64,000 nucleotides of DNA from Dipteronia dyeriana (taxonomy: Eukaryota > Streptophyta > Magnoliopsida > Sapindales > Sapindaceae). A model generated the notes under the pieces. That model was not told where the DNA came from, ran no database searches, and saw only the letters and a list, made by a program, of their open reading frames with translations. Both the position numbers and the translations under genes were made by a program. Position 1 is the stretch's first letter. Every line of letters begins with the position of its first letter. This document shows, one piece after another, positions 33,818 to 45,530 of this stretch. The stretch spans positions 54,961,288-55,025,287 of the forward strand of contig CM065296.1 in the NCBI GenBank assembly GCA_032871835.1, in the 5' to 3' direction.

Positions 33818-34999
33818 CTACAACGTCATAGAAACAATACATAAGTAAACCAAAAAAAACTCAATTCTATGAAATATAATCTCGATTCTTTCATGATATT
33901 CTCGATCCTTTGAATATAATCTCGATCGTTTGGAAAATATTCTCGATCTTCTTAAAAATATTATCAATCGTTTGAAAATATTCTCGATCGTTTGAAAAAT
34001 AATCTCGATCGTTTGAAAAATAATCTCGATCGTTTGAACAATATTCTCGATTGTTTGAAAATATTCCCGATCGTTTGAAAAGTATGATCGTTTGAAAATA
34101 TTCTCGATTGTTTGAAAAATATTCTCAATCTATTGAAAATATTCTCGATCTTTTGAAAATATTTTCGATCGTTTGAAAAATATTCTCGATCTTTTAAAAA
34201 TATTCTCGATCGTTTGAAAACAATTCTCGATCGTTTGAAAATATTCTCGATCGTTTGAAAAATAATCTCGAACGTTTGAAAATATTTTCGATCGTTTGAA
34301 AAATATTCTTGATCGTTTGAAAATATTTTGATCATTTGAAAAATAATCTCGACGTTTGAAAATATTTTGATCATTTGAAAAAAATTCTCGATCGTTTGAA
34401 AATATTCTCGATCGTTTGAAAACTATTCTCGATCTTTTGAAAATATTCTCGATCGTTTAAAAATATTCTTGATCGTTTTAAAAATATTCTCGATCGTTTG
34501 AAAAATATTTTCGATTGTTTGAAAAATAATCTCAATCTTTTGAAAAATACTCTTGATCGTTTGAAAATATTCTCGATCATTTGAAAATATTCTTGATCAT
34601 TTGAAATATATTCTCAATCGTTTGAAAATATTCTCGAACGTTTGAAAAATATTCTCGATCTTTTGAAAATAATCTAGATCATTTAAAAAAATATGCTCGA
34701 TTCTTTAAAAAATCTTCTCGATTCTTACTTAAAAATCCTCGATCTTGTTCCAAAAAACCTTGATTTCGCTCAAAAAATTCTCGATTTCAAAATTTCTCAA
34801 AATTACAATTCATCGATACCTAGAATGTCATCTTCCTCATCACATATTCAACCTAATTTCAAACCCTAACCTAAACCACAACCATTCTCAGATCTCGTTT
34901 TTAACCCTAATCTACTAATTCAATCAACAAAACACAAGTCTAACATGCAATGGCAAGTTATCAAATACAAAATCCAGAAAAAATATGAACAGAAATTAC
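33818..34999 (-). other. 5' UTR intron of the DUF1985/Ulp1 gene, unit 1
   Basis: Minus-strand donor GAAAAAG|GTAATTTCTG (35,000/34,999) and acceptor GACGTTGTAG directly before the ATG at 33,817. The intron is filled with the right motif array; the upstream exon (about 35,001-35,180) looks like untranslated leader. Confidence 0.55.
33880..34790 (+). repeat. Right motif array, roughly 40 copies of a 20-21 bp unit (unit 1)
   Basis: Tandem variants of ATTCTCGATCGTTTGAAAAT. Shares TTCTCGATCnnTTGAAAA with the left array and in the same DNA orientation. The CGATCG core is palindromic and supplies two CpG sites per copy. The long minus-strand reading frames across it (Phe/Lys/Ser/Arg-rich) are products of the repeat, not genes. 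Confidence 0.9.
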
Positions 35000-35000
35000 C

Positions 35001-36005
35001 TTTTTCATTCACAACAAATCTGGTGTATTATCGTTCACGTTCTGGTCACTTCGCCATCGATTCTGTTGTCGTCGGTCTCCTTCTCACTCTAGCTTTTTTC
35101 ACACTAACAAAACAACAACTTTCTATCTTTTTCAACAGTTCGGGGTATTTTTGTCCGATCACACTAAATGGTGCCTCTTAAACATACATTAGTAAAATGG
35201 TGATATTTGCACAACACACCCTCCAAATGGTGCCAACAATTTTTTGAACATTACTATTATACTATACTTTGACACATCACGTCATGTTTTTCTTGCATTT
35301 GTGTCCACTATTGAAGTTAACTATGCATACAATGTCCCCTGTTGGACTAAAATACCTTTCCCACACAAATAAGGGTGTAATGTCAAGAATACCCCTAAAG
35401 AGTTATGTTTTTCAAAATTACCCTTCTCTTCCCTCCAGTCGTGGATTATTAGCCACGAGCTCCATTGATTTTCACCTCCCGATTCTTCATTTTCCTTCAG
35501 TTGTCTTATCGATATCTTCATTTCTCCATATCTTCCAGTTGTTGACATCTTTGTGGCATAAAAATAAGTGATGGATAGAGATAGAGAAACCATAAAAACA
35601 AAGAGACGGAGAGGTATAGAGGCGACGAGAATGACGACGAATGATGGATTTATCTCTGTAGTTTTTAGAGGTCGTGTTAAAGCTCGATTTTGATTTTGTC
35701 AGAGATAGATTGAAGGGTAAGATACTGTAGCTGGTAGCCCAGGCGTGGGATGTATATCGAAGCTCGATTTTGTGAATTCAATCCACTGGGTGCAGGTTAG
35801 TGTTACTTTAAAGCTGGGCATCTGAACCTTAGAAATTTGTTGATTTGTATTGATTTTTTCCATAGTAGACTGAGGTTATAATAATTCGAATGATCATTAT
35901 TATTTGTTTATTATGAGTTGAAGCATGTTGTATCATTCAGAGTGTGAAATTGTGAGAAAGTTAAAATTGTGGCAACTACAACCCAATATACAACATTTTC
36001 CACTG
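35001..36005. other. MULE right edge and unassigned segment at the unit end
   Basis: 35,001-35,250 is leader-like sequence of the DUF1985/Ulp1 gene with two AAATGGTGCC phrases. 35,260-36,005 is shared almost base for base with 62,567-63,251 and has no recognised domain. It contains a purine-rich run (GATAGAGATAGAGAAACC, 35,573-35,625) that could be a leader. The end segment runs into the duplication junction. Confidence 0.4.
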
Positions 36006-37110
36006 TTTCGATAACCTGTAAACAATTATCAAGATGTGAATGCATGCTTGACTCAGGTGAATTGATCAAACAAACTTCAAATGAGTTAAAAGAATCCTTT
36101 TGAACAAGATCTTCAACAATGGTTTCAATATTGTCTACATCTTCATCTTCATTTTCATCATCAAATAGTTCCTTAGATATGTTGAAACCATTAAGCTTAG
36201 TTTCCATATTTCCAAAAGACATGCTCATTATTCCATTCCTGCAATTAATCAAGGCATTAGCAGTAGCTAAAAATGGTCGGCCCAATGTAACAGGAATTGA
36301 TTTGTGCTCATTAACAACATGTTGTGTTTCCAAGACAATAAAATCTATTTGGTAGATAAATTTATCGACTTGTACTAACACATATTCCACTATTCCTTTT
36401 GGTGTTTTAATTGACCTATCAGCAAGACAAAGTATGGTTGAAGTCGGCTTTAACTCACCAAGTTTAAGTCGCTGAAAAACTGAGTATGGAAGCAAATTTA
36501 CACTAGCACCTAGGTCAAGTAAAGCATGCTCAATTTTACAGTTACCAATTATGCAGTAAATAGTGGGATAGCCAGGATCTTTATTTTTCAAAACATTTTT
36601 ATTGAAAAGAATGGAACTTACCGATTCAGCCATAAAGGCTTTCTTTCTTACCTGATGCATCCTTTTCATAGTGCATAGATCCTTCAAAAAATTGGCATAG
36701 GAAGGTACATGTTTGATTGCGTCCAACAAAGAGATATTGATCTTTACCTGTTTGAAAATTTCAAAAATCTTTGAAATTTGCTTCAAATTCTTTGAATTTT
36801 TAAGAGCCCGAGGATATGGGAGTGTAGGTAGGGATTCAATTATTTCTTTGCCAACAGTGGTTTCATCCACCCCTTCCTTACCCTTGGAAAATGAATCATC
36901 ATCATTTTTACCAGATTCAAGAATAGGTCTTTCGATGACCTTACCTCTACGAAGAGTGATTATTGATTTGACTTGATCTGGGCGTTGGTTATTATCATAG
37001 GAACTTGACTGACTCTTAGGATTTGGTTGTGGTTGAGATGGAAACTTACCATTTTTGTGTGTGGTGAGTGTAGAAGTAATCTTTGCCAAAGTTTCTTTAA
37101 CATCTATCAA
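35911..37110 (-). pseudogene. Athila-like protease region, unit 2, reading through the duplication junction
   Basis: A 399-residue open frame. It carries SIITLRRGKVIERP, the retropepsin core HALLDLGASVNLLPYSVFQ, TPKGIVEYVLVQVDKFIYQ, IPVTLGRPFLATANALI and SMSFGNMETKLNGF. It then reads beyond Athila sequence at about 36,016 and ends with some 35 foreign residues (YWVVVATILTFSQFH...). It is less damaged than the unit 1 copy, which has a stop after DRPF. Upstream gag is frameshifted, so it would not be made from a normal gag-pol message. Confidence 0.8.
36005..36018. other. Tandem-duplication junction, unit 1 to unit 2
   Basis: GTTTCGATAACCTGTAAAC here compares with TTCTTCGACAACCTACAAAC at 10,454-10,473: sequence to the right matches the Athila copy, sequence to the left does not. 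About 11 bases of near-identity (TTCGAYAACCT) lie at the crossover. The same junction recurs at 63,252-63,262. Confidence 0.8.
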
Positions 37111-38373
37111 GGTTTATGCAGTTTGGCTGTTAATGGATTCTTGCTTCTAAATGAATTAGTGCAAAGTGTCTTCAACGTTTTTCCTAGATGGTGGGACATA
37201 AAGTGCATAAGCTTGGTGTGTTTGTGGGTGTGATGGACCTGGTGGTTGTGAAGACTGGGCTTGATTGTTGTTCCTCCAAATAAAGTTTGGATAATTTCTC
37301 CAACCAGGATTATAGGTTTGAGAGTATGGGTTGGAATTTGGCTTGTTGAAAGCGTGCAAAGCATTGGCTTGTTCATAAAGGCAATCTTTTAAAGCTGGTA
37401 GTGTTCGGTAACTATGAGTGATATGATCCTCAGAATCACATACATGGCATGCGATTTCTTGTACAGATTTTACATGTTCACTCTTTTTAGTTTCTAAAGC
37501 TTCAACTTTCCTAGCTGGGAACGTAAATCTAGCTTGAAGGTCATGGTCTTCCCTAAGATTGTAAATGCCTCCACTAGATGGAGATGATTGTGGTTGCTCA
37601 TAGACTCATAGGAACCAATGGTATCCCAAATTTGAGCATTTTCAGCGATCTGGTCAAGATAGTCAAATGCTTCTTCGAGATTTTTGTCATTAAACTCCCT
37701 ATTACACACCATTTCAATGACTTGTCTACTTTGGGCTGTGAGTCCCTCATAGAAATGTGATACTATCCTCCATGTTTCAAAACCATGATGTGGACAGACG
37801 TTTAACAACTTTTTGAACCTATCCCAACATTGGTAAAGTGTTTTCTCGGGTTTTTGGGCAAATGAAGTGAGTTGCCTCTTAAGAGAGATTGTTCTATGAG
37901 GTGAGAAAAATTTCTTTAAGAACTGTTGTTGCATATCATTCCAAGTTCGAATTGATCCTAACCTAAGGTTTTGTAACCAAGTTTTATCTTTATCTTTTAA
38001 GGAAAAAGGGAAAACTAAAGCCTGATTATATCAATGCTAACATGTTGGTCAATGCAAGTGTTACAGACTTCCTCAAACTCCCTAAGATGCAAATATGGGT
38101 TTTCAGATTCGAGACCGTGAAAATTGGGTAAAATTTGAATGATTCCTGGTTTAAAATTAAAGTGTGTTGCATTTGGTGGGAAATCTATGCATGAAGGTGT
38201 TCCAGTGCGTATGGGGTTCATGTAGTCTCTAAGAGTTCTAGGTGGATTTGGGTAATGTGTTGGTCATGGCCAACATTAGGCGGATGGTTGTTGTGTTGAG
38301 ACACGTTGTCAAGGTTGTCTAAAAGATTCTCGGCTTGGTTTCCTGTTAGATGTCAAAGTGGGTTTTCAGCCAT
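37111..38373 (-). pseudogene. Athila-like gag, unit 2
   Basis: ATG 38,371-38,373 (MAENPLWHLTGNQAENLLDN). After stops it continues NPIRTGTPSCIDFPPNATHFNF, PNFHGLESENPYLHLREFEEVC, QQQFLKKFFSPHRTISLKRQ, CWDRFKKLLNVCPHH and NPGWRNYPNFIWRNNNQ. Frameshifts separate the pieces. Confidence 0.85.
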
Positions 38374-38885
38374 GTTGTTACTGAATGTGGGTGATTGTGA
38401 TCTTATAATAAATATACCACTAAATGTTCGAGACCAACGTCTCCTGCAAATTTAATAAGGGTTCATGGAGGTAAAATACACAAAAATAAAGAAAATAAAA
38501 CAAAAAGTGATGAAAATAACATGCAAAAATTCTAGGGGTGTAAATGCAAATATACACAAGTGTTGGCGTAAAAGTGCAAATAATTATAAACATATGGACT
38601 AAAGTGAAAATATGATAATTACAAAGACTGATATGCAAAAATGAAAAAAAAATGACCTATATGCAAAAACAAACAAGATCTAAGCTAAAATGCAAATAAA
38701 AAATTGAAGGACTAAAATGCAAAAATGTGATTAATGATTATAAGTGTTTTTTTTAAGAGGATGAAGTTTATGATTGAGATGAGTGATGCAAAACTGAATA
38801 TAAAATAAGAAAAAAGAAAGAAAAAAATTGGCAAAACGAAAAAAAATTAAAAATAAATTACATCTACAAAGAAAAGGCGGACTTA
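38374..38885 (-). other. Leader of the Athila-like element, unit 2
   Basis: Low-complexity AT-rich counterpart of 12,841-13,381; no gene. Confidence 0.5.
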
Positions 38886-38905
38886 CCTCCCCGACAACGA
38901 CGCCA
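38886..38905 (-). other. Primer-binding site, tRNA-Asp type, unit 2
   Basis: Minus strand TGGCGTCGTTGTCGGGGAGG, differing from the usual Athila site at two C-to-T positions. Confidence 0.85.
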
Positions 38906-38911
38906 AAAACT

Positions 38912-40184
38912 TGACACGCCCTAAAGTAATGTTCCTACTCCCTAGTATAAGAATGTCAAAGTAATAAATTAACCGTTAAGACTGGGTCAAATCACAGGGA
39001 GGTTGTTCACTAGTCCTTGTAGAATTAATTATCTAGATTATTTACTAAGCTTGTTATAAATTGTAAATCAATTAAAATTAAAATTGGGGCTAAGGGATCC
39101 ACTGTTAGTAATTCGAATATGATCAAATTATTAATATTTAGTCCAGATTAATGGGAGGGTATTCCACTCCACTGACCACTCTCTGATAGATGTGGGTAAA
39201 AGTACCCACTGTGCTAGACAACATCTGTCTGTCTACAGTGAGTCAAAACTTCATAAAGTTCAGAGGGGATAAACAACTCTCTGATAGATATGGGTAAAAG
39301 TACTCACAGAGCTAGACAACTTTTGTCTGTCTACAGTGAGTCAAAAACAGCATAACTCTCTTATAAATATGGGTAAAAGTACTCACTGTGCTAGACAATA
39401 TCTGTCTGTCTACAGTGAGTCAAAACCTCCACAAAGATCAGAGGGGAGAAAGCAAAAAAATAATAAACTTACCATATATGGATCATATTTTCCATACCAA
39501 CAGTATCACCTTTGGCCCCAGGTATATAAAATTAGCTAGACATAATTTAACTAGAAAATAACTATTCTATTTAGACTGAGAATTTGAGAATAAAAGAAAG
39601 AGAATTTTACAAATCTAATATAAGATTTAGATTCAGAGTGTCTAAATTAGAGGGGAGAGGTCCCTATTTATACAAAATACGGATCAAAATTGACCATCAG
39701 ATGAATTTAGAATGGAGCGTAAAGATTGTGCCACGTCATCAGCGAACAGTGAACAGTAAACGCATCCGTGAAAGTGAATAGTGAATAGTGCACCGGCTTC
39801 TAGAATATTATTCTCTACAGCATGTGTACGGTGCACTCACAATTTAGGCCAATATAAATGTGCCACATCATCATAAACAGTAAAAGTCAACTGTGAACAG
39901 TGACAGTCAACTGTGAACAGTGAATAGTCAAAATTACAAAAATGCCCTTCGTGGCCTTCCTAAGGTTTTTGACGTTCTAAACTTGAAAACGATGTTTGTT
40001 TTGTTATCCGACTTCTCCATAATTCTGAATTGATCGAATTACCTTTGAAATACATTGATTACTACATAACACATTTATTTAAGCGAGCGAACGAAATTAT
40101 GTCTAAATTGGGGAATTAATCATATTAAAAGTTTAAAATGATGATATTATCCCTAAGTAAACATACACTTTTCAGTGTTAATCA
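38912..40184 (-). repeat. Athila-like LTR, unit 2
   Basis: TGATTAACACTG start on the minus strand at 40,184 and ...GGGCGTGTCA end at 38,912, a clean TG...CA LTR of about 1.27 kb. It keeps parts (39,770-39,930) that are missing from the unit 1 LTR, including a direct repeat of ACAGTGAAAGTCAACTGTGAAC type. Confidence 0.85.
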
Positions 40185-40932
40185 AAGATGTTGTGTTTGT
40201 GCCGAAGATGTACACTTCCTGTTTATATGTTGTTGGTGTTAGTGATAGACTTGTATTACAATTGGGTATTATTGAATGTTGTGGTGGTTGTGGTCTTTTA
40301 TTTGAATAATGGTCCGGTGTTTAGTAGGAACATAATTTGGTCATTACCTCTGTTGATATGATACTGGTATTTGGGTTTAGGTTTATGTTTTTATGCATAG
40401 CTCTTGTAAGAAATAATATTATATTTATATCTTAAAGGAGCATTGTATAAACTTGACATACATCTATTTAATTGTGAAGCCCTGTTTATGTTGCAGCCCA
40501 CAAGTTATGCAAGATATGGGTTGAGTTCACTGATTATTCCCATATGACCTGACAATCCTTATATTTAACTGTGAAGCCCTGTATATAACGCATGCCAGAA
40601 TTCATGCAAGACAGGGCTTGAGTTTACTGATTAATGTAAAAACCCGACATACAAATCACTTAATTGTGAAGCCCTGTATATTAAAGAATAATATTTAATT
40701 AATTTAATGTATCAATACAGACGCTGGTGTTTACATTGAAATAACACTTTGGGACTCTAACCATTGTGAAGTTTATGGATTTCAATTATGACGTTTCATT
40801 TGAAGTTATACAACATCCATCGGTTCTTTCATATCCCGATAAATAATACCCCCTCCCCACCTATAACAATATCCATTATGTTCTTCACTTCACATACTTT
40901 TTTGTGTAACTGTTTATTGTTGCTTTCCATAC

Positions 40933-41220
40933 AATGGCAGAAAATAACAACAACAATAACTACACAAGGAACACCAATGGCATGCACCGGGATGAAGCAG
41001 ACAAGCTGGAATCTTTCTTCCAATGTCTGAGGGAAGGATTGCAAATCCAGAGAGTACTATATGTGATGAGTGTGCTAATGTTGGACAGCTGACTATTGAA
41101 AAACTAAAGTTGCTGAGGAAGGTTGATAATTTGGAGGCCGAAATAATCAATTTTCATGTTCAAATGGGGGCAAGAGACAATGAACTCAATGGACTATACA
41201 ATGTTGTGGAAAAATTGTAG
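40933..41220 (+). pseudogene. Small coiled-coil protein gene, copy 3 (best start)
   Basis: The only copy with an intact start: MAENNNNNNYTRNTNGMHRD, EADKLESFFQCLREGLQ. The shared one-base loss then moves the frame, and the distal part (ESTICDECANVGQLTIEKLKL, EAEIINFHVQMGARDNELNG, YNVVEKL) is read in the +1 frame to TAG 41,218-41,220. As written, the first frame would stop after about 55 residues. Confidence 0.5.
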
Positions 41221-41684
41221 AAGAAGTTGTTGGACTTCTGTATTCCACCGTCCCTTTAGAGTGACGGTGTGAGACTTAGGAGGTGTGGTTGTGTGTTCGT
41301 TGTTTCATGTTTGATGTTGGTTATCTGTTTTTGTTTAATGTTTGATGTTTTTGTTATCTGTTTAGTTATTTTGTCCATAGATATTGTAATATTTACTTAT
41401 GGTGAAAATGATATTTTTGGTTTTCCCTTTCACTGTTAAAACAAAGTCCAAAAATGGAACAAATTGGTGTTACATATCTGTATAAAACAACTGTCCACTG
41501 AAAAATAAACGTCAAAATGTAGATCTACCAACAACCACGTTTAAGTCATATAACAAAAGGCAAGGTGTGACCGTTGTACAAAAATGATAACATCAAAGTT
41601 CTAACAAATTTTAAGAACTTTACACTAAACATAAAAACAACAGGGACCCCTACCCTTAAAAAAAAAAACTCTGTGAAACCCTTT

Positions 41685-41996
41685 TCACAGTATTTTTCCC
41701 ACTGTCACTCCGACAAGGAACACAAAAAGGAGTATGTACAACAAAGGAAGGGTTTCCGTTTCTTTGGGTGGTTGAACGTGAATAACTTGATCTTCGTTGG
41801 TGGCACATGCATCAGTTGACGGGTTCTCAATCGTAAAGGTATGTCTTCGGATTGTATCACATGTTTCAGCCACAATACTGAATTTCTAAAATGATGCACC
41901 TGAAAATCCTTCAACTTGTTCTGAACATTCAAGCCAAGAGTTGAATGCACTGGTTTTTCTCCCTCTGTACACAGCATAAACCGATTTCTTCCCCAT
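41685..41996 (-). pseudogene. Viroplasmin-domain protein with C-terminal hydrophobic segment, copy 3 (least damaged)
   Basis: MGKKSVYAVYRGRKTSAFNS, WLECSEQVEGFSGASF, then TAG at residue 37, then KFSIVAETCDTIRRHTFTIE, a polar linker and the hydrophobic tail LPLLYILLFVFLVGVTVGKIL. The residue 37 stop is the only break: residue 50 is CGA (Arg), unlike both unit 1 copies. If the stop were suppressed a 103-residue protein would result. Confidence 0.6.
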
Positions 41997-42679
41997 TTCT
42001 TACAACTCAGTGAATCAACAAGTAAATGACCTTTGACCTTTGACCGCCTACAGAGGATTGGAAGAAATGAAAGAAAAGAAAGAAAAGAAATATCAAAGAA
42101 AATAAACTTTTGGGTTTAGCCACGATGTAGACGTTCATCCCTTACCTGTTGGTCCACTTGTGGTAACTAGATGTGGTCCACAATTCAGCATAAGTGGCAT
42201 CCAACTGTGTCCTAGATATGTGGATTCCTTGACATGGTTTTTTAAGCCAGGTGTTGGTTGTTTTGAATCCCTAAAATATAATTTTTTGACGCCCTAAAAA
42301 TTGTTACAGGGCCCATTAACCTAAGCACCGGGCCACATGTAAGTCGAGCATCATGTGTAGGATCCAACTGTGGTTCTATCTTATGTCAGTGTGATCCAGC
42401 GATCATCCAAAATAGACAACGGTTATAGAGCTCGGTAACAATTGTTTTGAAGCCCTGGAAAGTGATTTGAAGCCCTAAAATACGTCACAGGGCTTGTATT
42501 TGTTTTTTTCCCATTTATAAAAAAAAATTATAAATTTTTTACATTTCACCCCCACTGGACAACATTTGTTACATAACATGTTTTAACATGTTGGAACTCT
42601 GAAATTAAAAATACAGGCAACCTACTCTTGGAAGCCTTTCATCTTATGCTCAAGTTTTCTACATTAGTAATGGAAATGT

Positions 42680-44115
42680 TAGCACTGCTCAGCACTACTA
42701 AACGTCTTCCCAGAATCCAAGTCCGGAAATTCACAGTGTTTAGGGAAAATTTTAGTAACACAATTTAACTCTTTCGTAAGTTTGCTAATTGACTGGAAGT
42801 TGTAGTTCAAATTAAGGACCAATAAGACAGATTTAAGTGTCAGATTGTTTGATACAATAACTGAACCTGTACCAACCACTTTTGAATGGGATCCATCGAC
42901 TATTCGAACCGAGAAATCACCATAACATCGACTGTATTGAATAAAGATACTTGAATCCATTGTCAAGTCATCTAAAGCACCTGAATCTACTATCCAAGAA
43001 CTTAACCTTTCTCGCTATACATTTAAGGCACTTTAAAAATTACCATTTAGACCAAAGAGCATGTTCCAATTACAGGATTCTGTTGTGACTAGCTAAAAAA
43101 TTTGTGCTGCATTTCCATCTATATTTTGTTGAATAGGCTGGATTCGGGTGTAATCGGGTTATCATTGTTTGACACCAAATTGTTGTGGCTTTCCCTATCA
43201 CTTGGAGGACGAGATGGCTTCCAATATGCCAGTTTACCATGCAATATCCAGCATGTTTCTTTGTTTTGACCTGGTCTATGACATTGGTCACACCATGGTC
43301 TTCCCTTTCTTTATTATTGATCACTGGTGCTTCGTGTAGCAAGAGCTTAACCAATATTTTCAGTAGGTGATAAGGCAATTGATGACCTTATCATCACCTC
43401 TTTCCTACTTTCTTCTCTGCGAACTTCAGAGAAAACTTCTCGGATGTTTGGAAGCAGTTTCATTCCTAGAATTCTCCCTCTAACTTCATCAAGATTCTAG
43501 TTCAATCCTAACAGAAATTTATAAATCCTCTTCTGCTTCACAAACTTCATGAACTTGATTCCATCGTCAGCACACTCCCACCTATGTTCTTCAAACATAT
43601 CCATTTGTTGCAAGAACTTAGTGGGAGTGTTCAAATATTGATTGATTGAGGACTGTCTTTGCCGCAAATCACGTAGATTACTCTCAATGGCAAACAACTC
43701 ATATGTGTTATCATTACTTGAATAGATCTTATTTGCTACATCCCATATCTCTTGTGCAGTTACATAGAGCAAGAAATTCTCTCCTATATCATTGTTCGTG
43801 GAATTTATAAGCCAAGACATTACCATCTTTTATACTTATGGTCTCCCTTTTTGGGTGTCATGACTGCTCCAGTAAGGTAGTCATCCTTCTCCTTTCCGCA
43901 GATACACAACATTTCGGATTGCGACCATGCAAGATAATTAAGTCCATTAAACTTATGACCTATAATGGGGAGAAAATTAGGACCATCGGTTCCTCCATTA
44001 TTACTAGTGATAGGAGGCTCCGAGTCTAAGGTATCGCCTGAGGAGATTAACTCTCTATGGTCATCCCATACTTGGTTCTGAGAGGTATTTTGGTCTCAGA
44101 GAGTGCTCTGATACC
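42680..44115 (-). pseudogene. Ty1/copia gag, knuckle and protease fragment, unit 2
   Basis: Gag (43,497-43,826: TAQEIWDVANKIYSS, ELFAIESNLRDLRQRQ, QQMDMFEEHRWEC) and a knuckle-like segment with the first Cys lost. Protease keeps DSGA (WIVDSGALDDLT near 42,955-42,990), followed by VVGTGSVIVSNNLTL. Ends at 42,680 inside GKTFSSAE. The pre-integrase motif seen in unit 1 is deleted. Confidence 0.8.
44105..44115 (-). other. Copia primer-binding site, unit 2
   Basis: GGTATCAGAGC on the minus strand, an exact match to the core of the tRNA-Met primer site. Confidence 0.8.
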
Positions 44116-44116
44116 G

Positions 44117-44359
44117 TGAAGATATTTATGAGAAAAATAATTCCTCTTCTAATTTCAAAAAAGAACAAAAGATACACGGGTAGCAGCACTAGGTCTACTA
44201 GAAATCATGGTTTATGATTACCTAGCTAATATAGATAACAATCCCACTAAACTAGGAACAATAAAGAATGAGATCTGGAGAAAGTCAACCAAATCTCATT
44301 ATCAAAGATACATCTCCTAAAACCTAGGACTAATTTCTCACAAAATCTCAACGGTAACA
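44117..44359 (-). repeat. Copia 5' LTR, unit 2
   Basis: Counterpart of 25,381-25,630 with a few small indels; starts TGTTACCGTTG on the minus strand. Confidence 0.65.
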
Positions 44360-45453
44360 TTAGAAAGGAAATATTACACAAACATCTTGTGAAGTTATAC
44401 AAACATTGCACTAAGCGGCAACTTTTGACAAATGATATTCGCCATAACGAATGGAAAATTGACCCGATCGGACTGAGTACCCGGCCTTACCCGGGTAAAA
44501 CCTGGACATGCCTTACCCGACACTGGTTAAGGTTGTCCGGGTTCCGGGTATACCCAGATATATGGCCGAGTACCCAATTTTGATTTTTTATTTTTTATTT
44601 TTGTAACTTTCAAATTCAAAAAAAGAAAAAAAAAACTTAACTTTAACTTAACAAACATATTCTCGACCGCCGAACTAGTTTTATTAAGATTGTTTGATGT
44701 TGTTTAACTTTCACCTACTATCCATCTTTAACAATTGTCATTACTTTTGGTTTGCAATATAGTTTTTTCATAATTCTTTATCTCGATTTATTTTTTAGTT
44801 GGTTCTCTTGAGTTTTTCTTAATAATTGATAAGTTATATAGTTTCATAACCTGATAGATTTTGAATAAAATCGTGCTATCAAATTTCTTAGGGTAATGTT
44901 GATTCTTTAAAAAAATTTAAAAAAAGGGACTATATTTCAATAGCTATAAATTTATCAAAATTAAAATTATAAAAGGGATTCAAAAGCCTTGAAAATCAAC
45001 ATTCCAGAAAACCGAACAAGAAACCATCAAAGTTCAGCTAACAAGTTTGGACAATTTCTTGATCAAATATGTTCTATGGCGTTCCTCTTTGGTGAGCAAC
45101 ATGTGGCATTTGTTTTTATTTTTTATTTTTCAAAATATTTACATAATTTTCTTTTAGTCCTTACATTTTTGTCTTTTATTCCCATGTTTCCTATAATATC
45201 AAAAATTAATCAATTTAGTCTATTTGACCGAAATTTTATCGGTCAAACATAACTTAAAGTTTACATTGAGAGTTTTGCCTCTAATAATAGGATATTTTAA
45301 GAAAAATAAAATAACAAACTAGTAGAAAAAGCTTTTAAAAATATAGAAAAGATAACAAATGAAAAAAATAATTAATTACCTAACAACTTAAAATGTAAAA
45401 AATTAATATATATATATATATATATATATATTACGATAATTCAAGATTTAATA
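44360..45453. other. Spacer with GTACCCGG-rich patch, unit 2
   Basis: Matches 25,631-26,190 and 26,955-27,513 of unit 1. A (TA)n run lies at about 45,409-45,431. No gene seen. Confidence 0.4.
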
Positions 45454-45530
45454 AGGGGGACTGACTCAAACCCACAACTTCAAGGTGTAGGTGTGAAAGG
45501 TAAACCACTCGGCTAATCTCGTCGTATCTT
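45454..45530 (-). repeat. tRNA-like SINE head, unit 2
   Basis: Same box A-like (45,501-45,515) and box B-like (45,462-45,472) sequences as at 27,514. Confidence 0.5.

Larger units (their letters stand above)
10466..36016. repeat. Tandem segmental duplication, unit 1 (about 25.5 kb)
   Basis: The order Athila protease-gag-LTR, hairpin block, copia, tRNA-like head, MULE, end segment is repeated in the same orientation at 36,017-63,262 and begins again at 63,263. The unit starts at the Athila pol/protease boundary (TTCGACAACCT at 10,456-10,466). Only unit 1 is joined on its left to the rest of the Athila element. Confidence 0.85.
40341..42679. repeat. Hairpin-rich block, single shortened copy in unit 2
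   Basis: Aligns with 14,737-17,240: hairpin array cut at 40,680, coiled-coil gene, viroplasmin-like gene and half of one module. At 42,679 (GGAAATGTT) it jumps straight into copia sequence. Confidence 0.8.

Noticed and set aside
33964..34580. Phe/Lys/Arg-rich protein genes on the minus strand
   Set aside because: They are translations of the 20-21 bp array; unit length near a multiple of three keeps frames open by chance.
33880..34790. CRISPR-like repeat array
   Set aside because: Units are contiguous 20-21 bp minisatellite copies with no unique spacers and no cas genes, in a plant transposon intron.
34860..34920. Telomere-like AACCCTAACC and related phrases
   Set aside because: Only scattered single units, not a (CCCTAAA)n tract; likely promoter or leader sequence.
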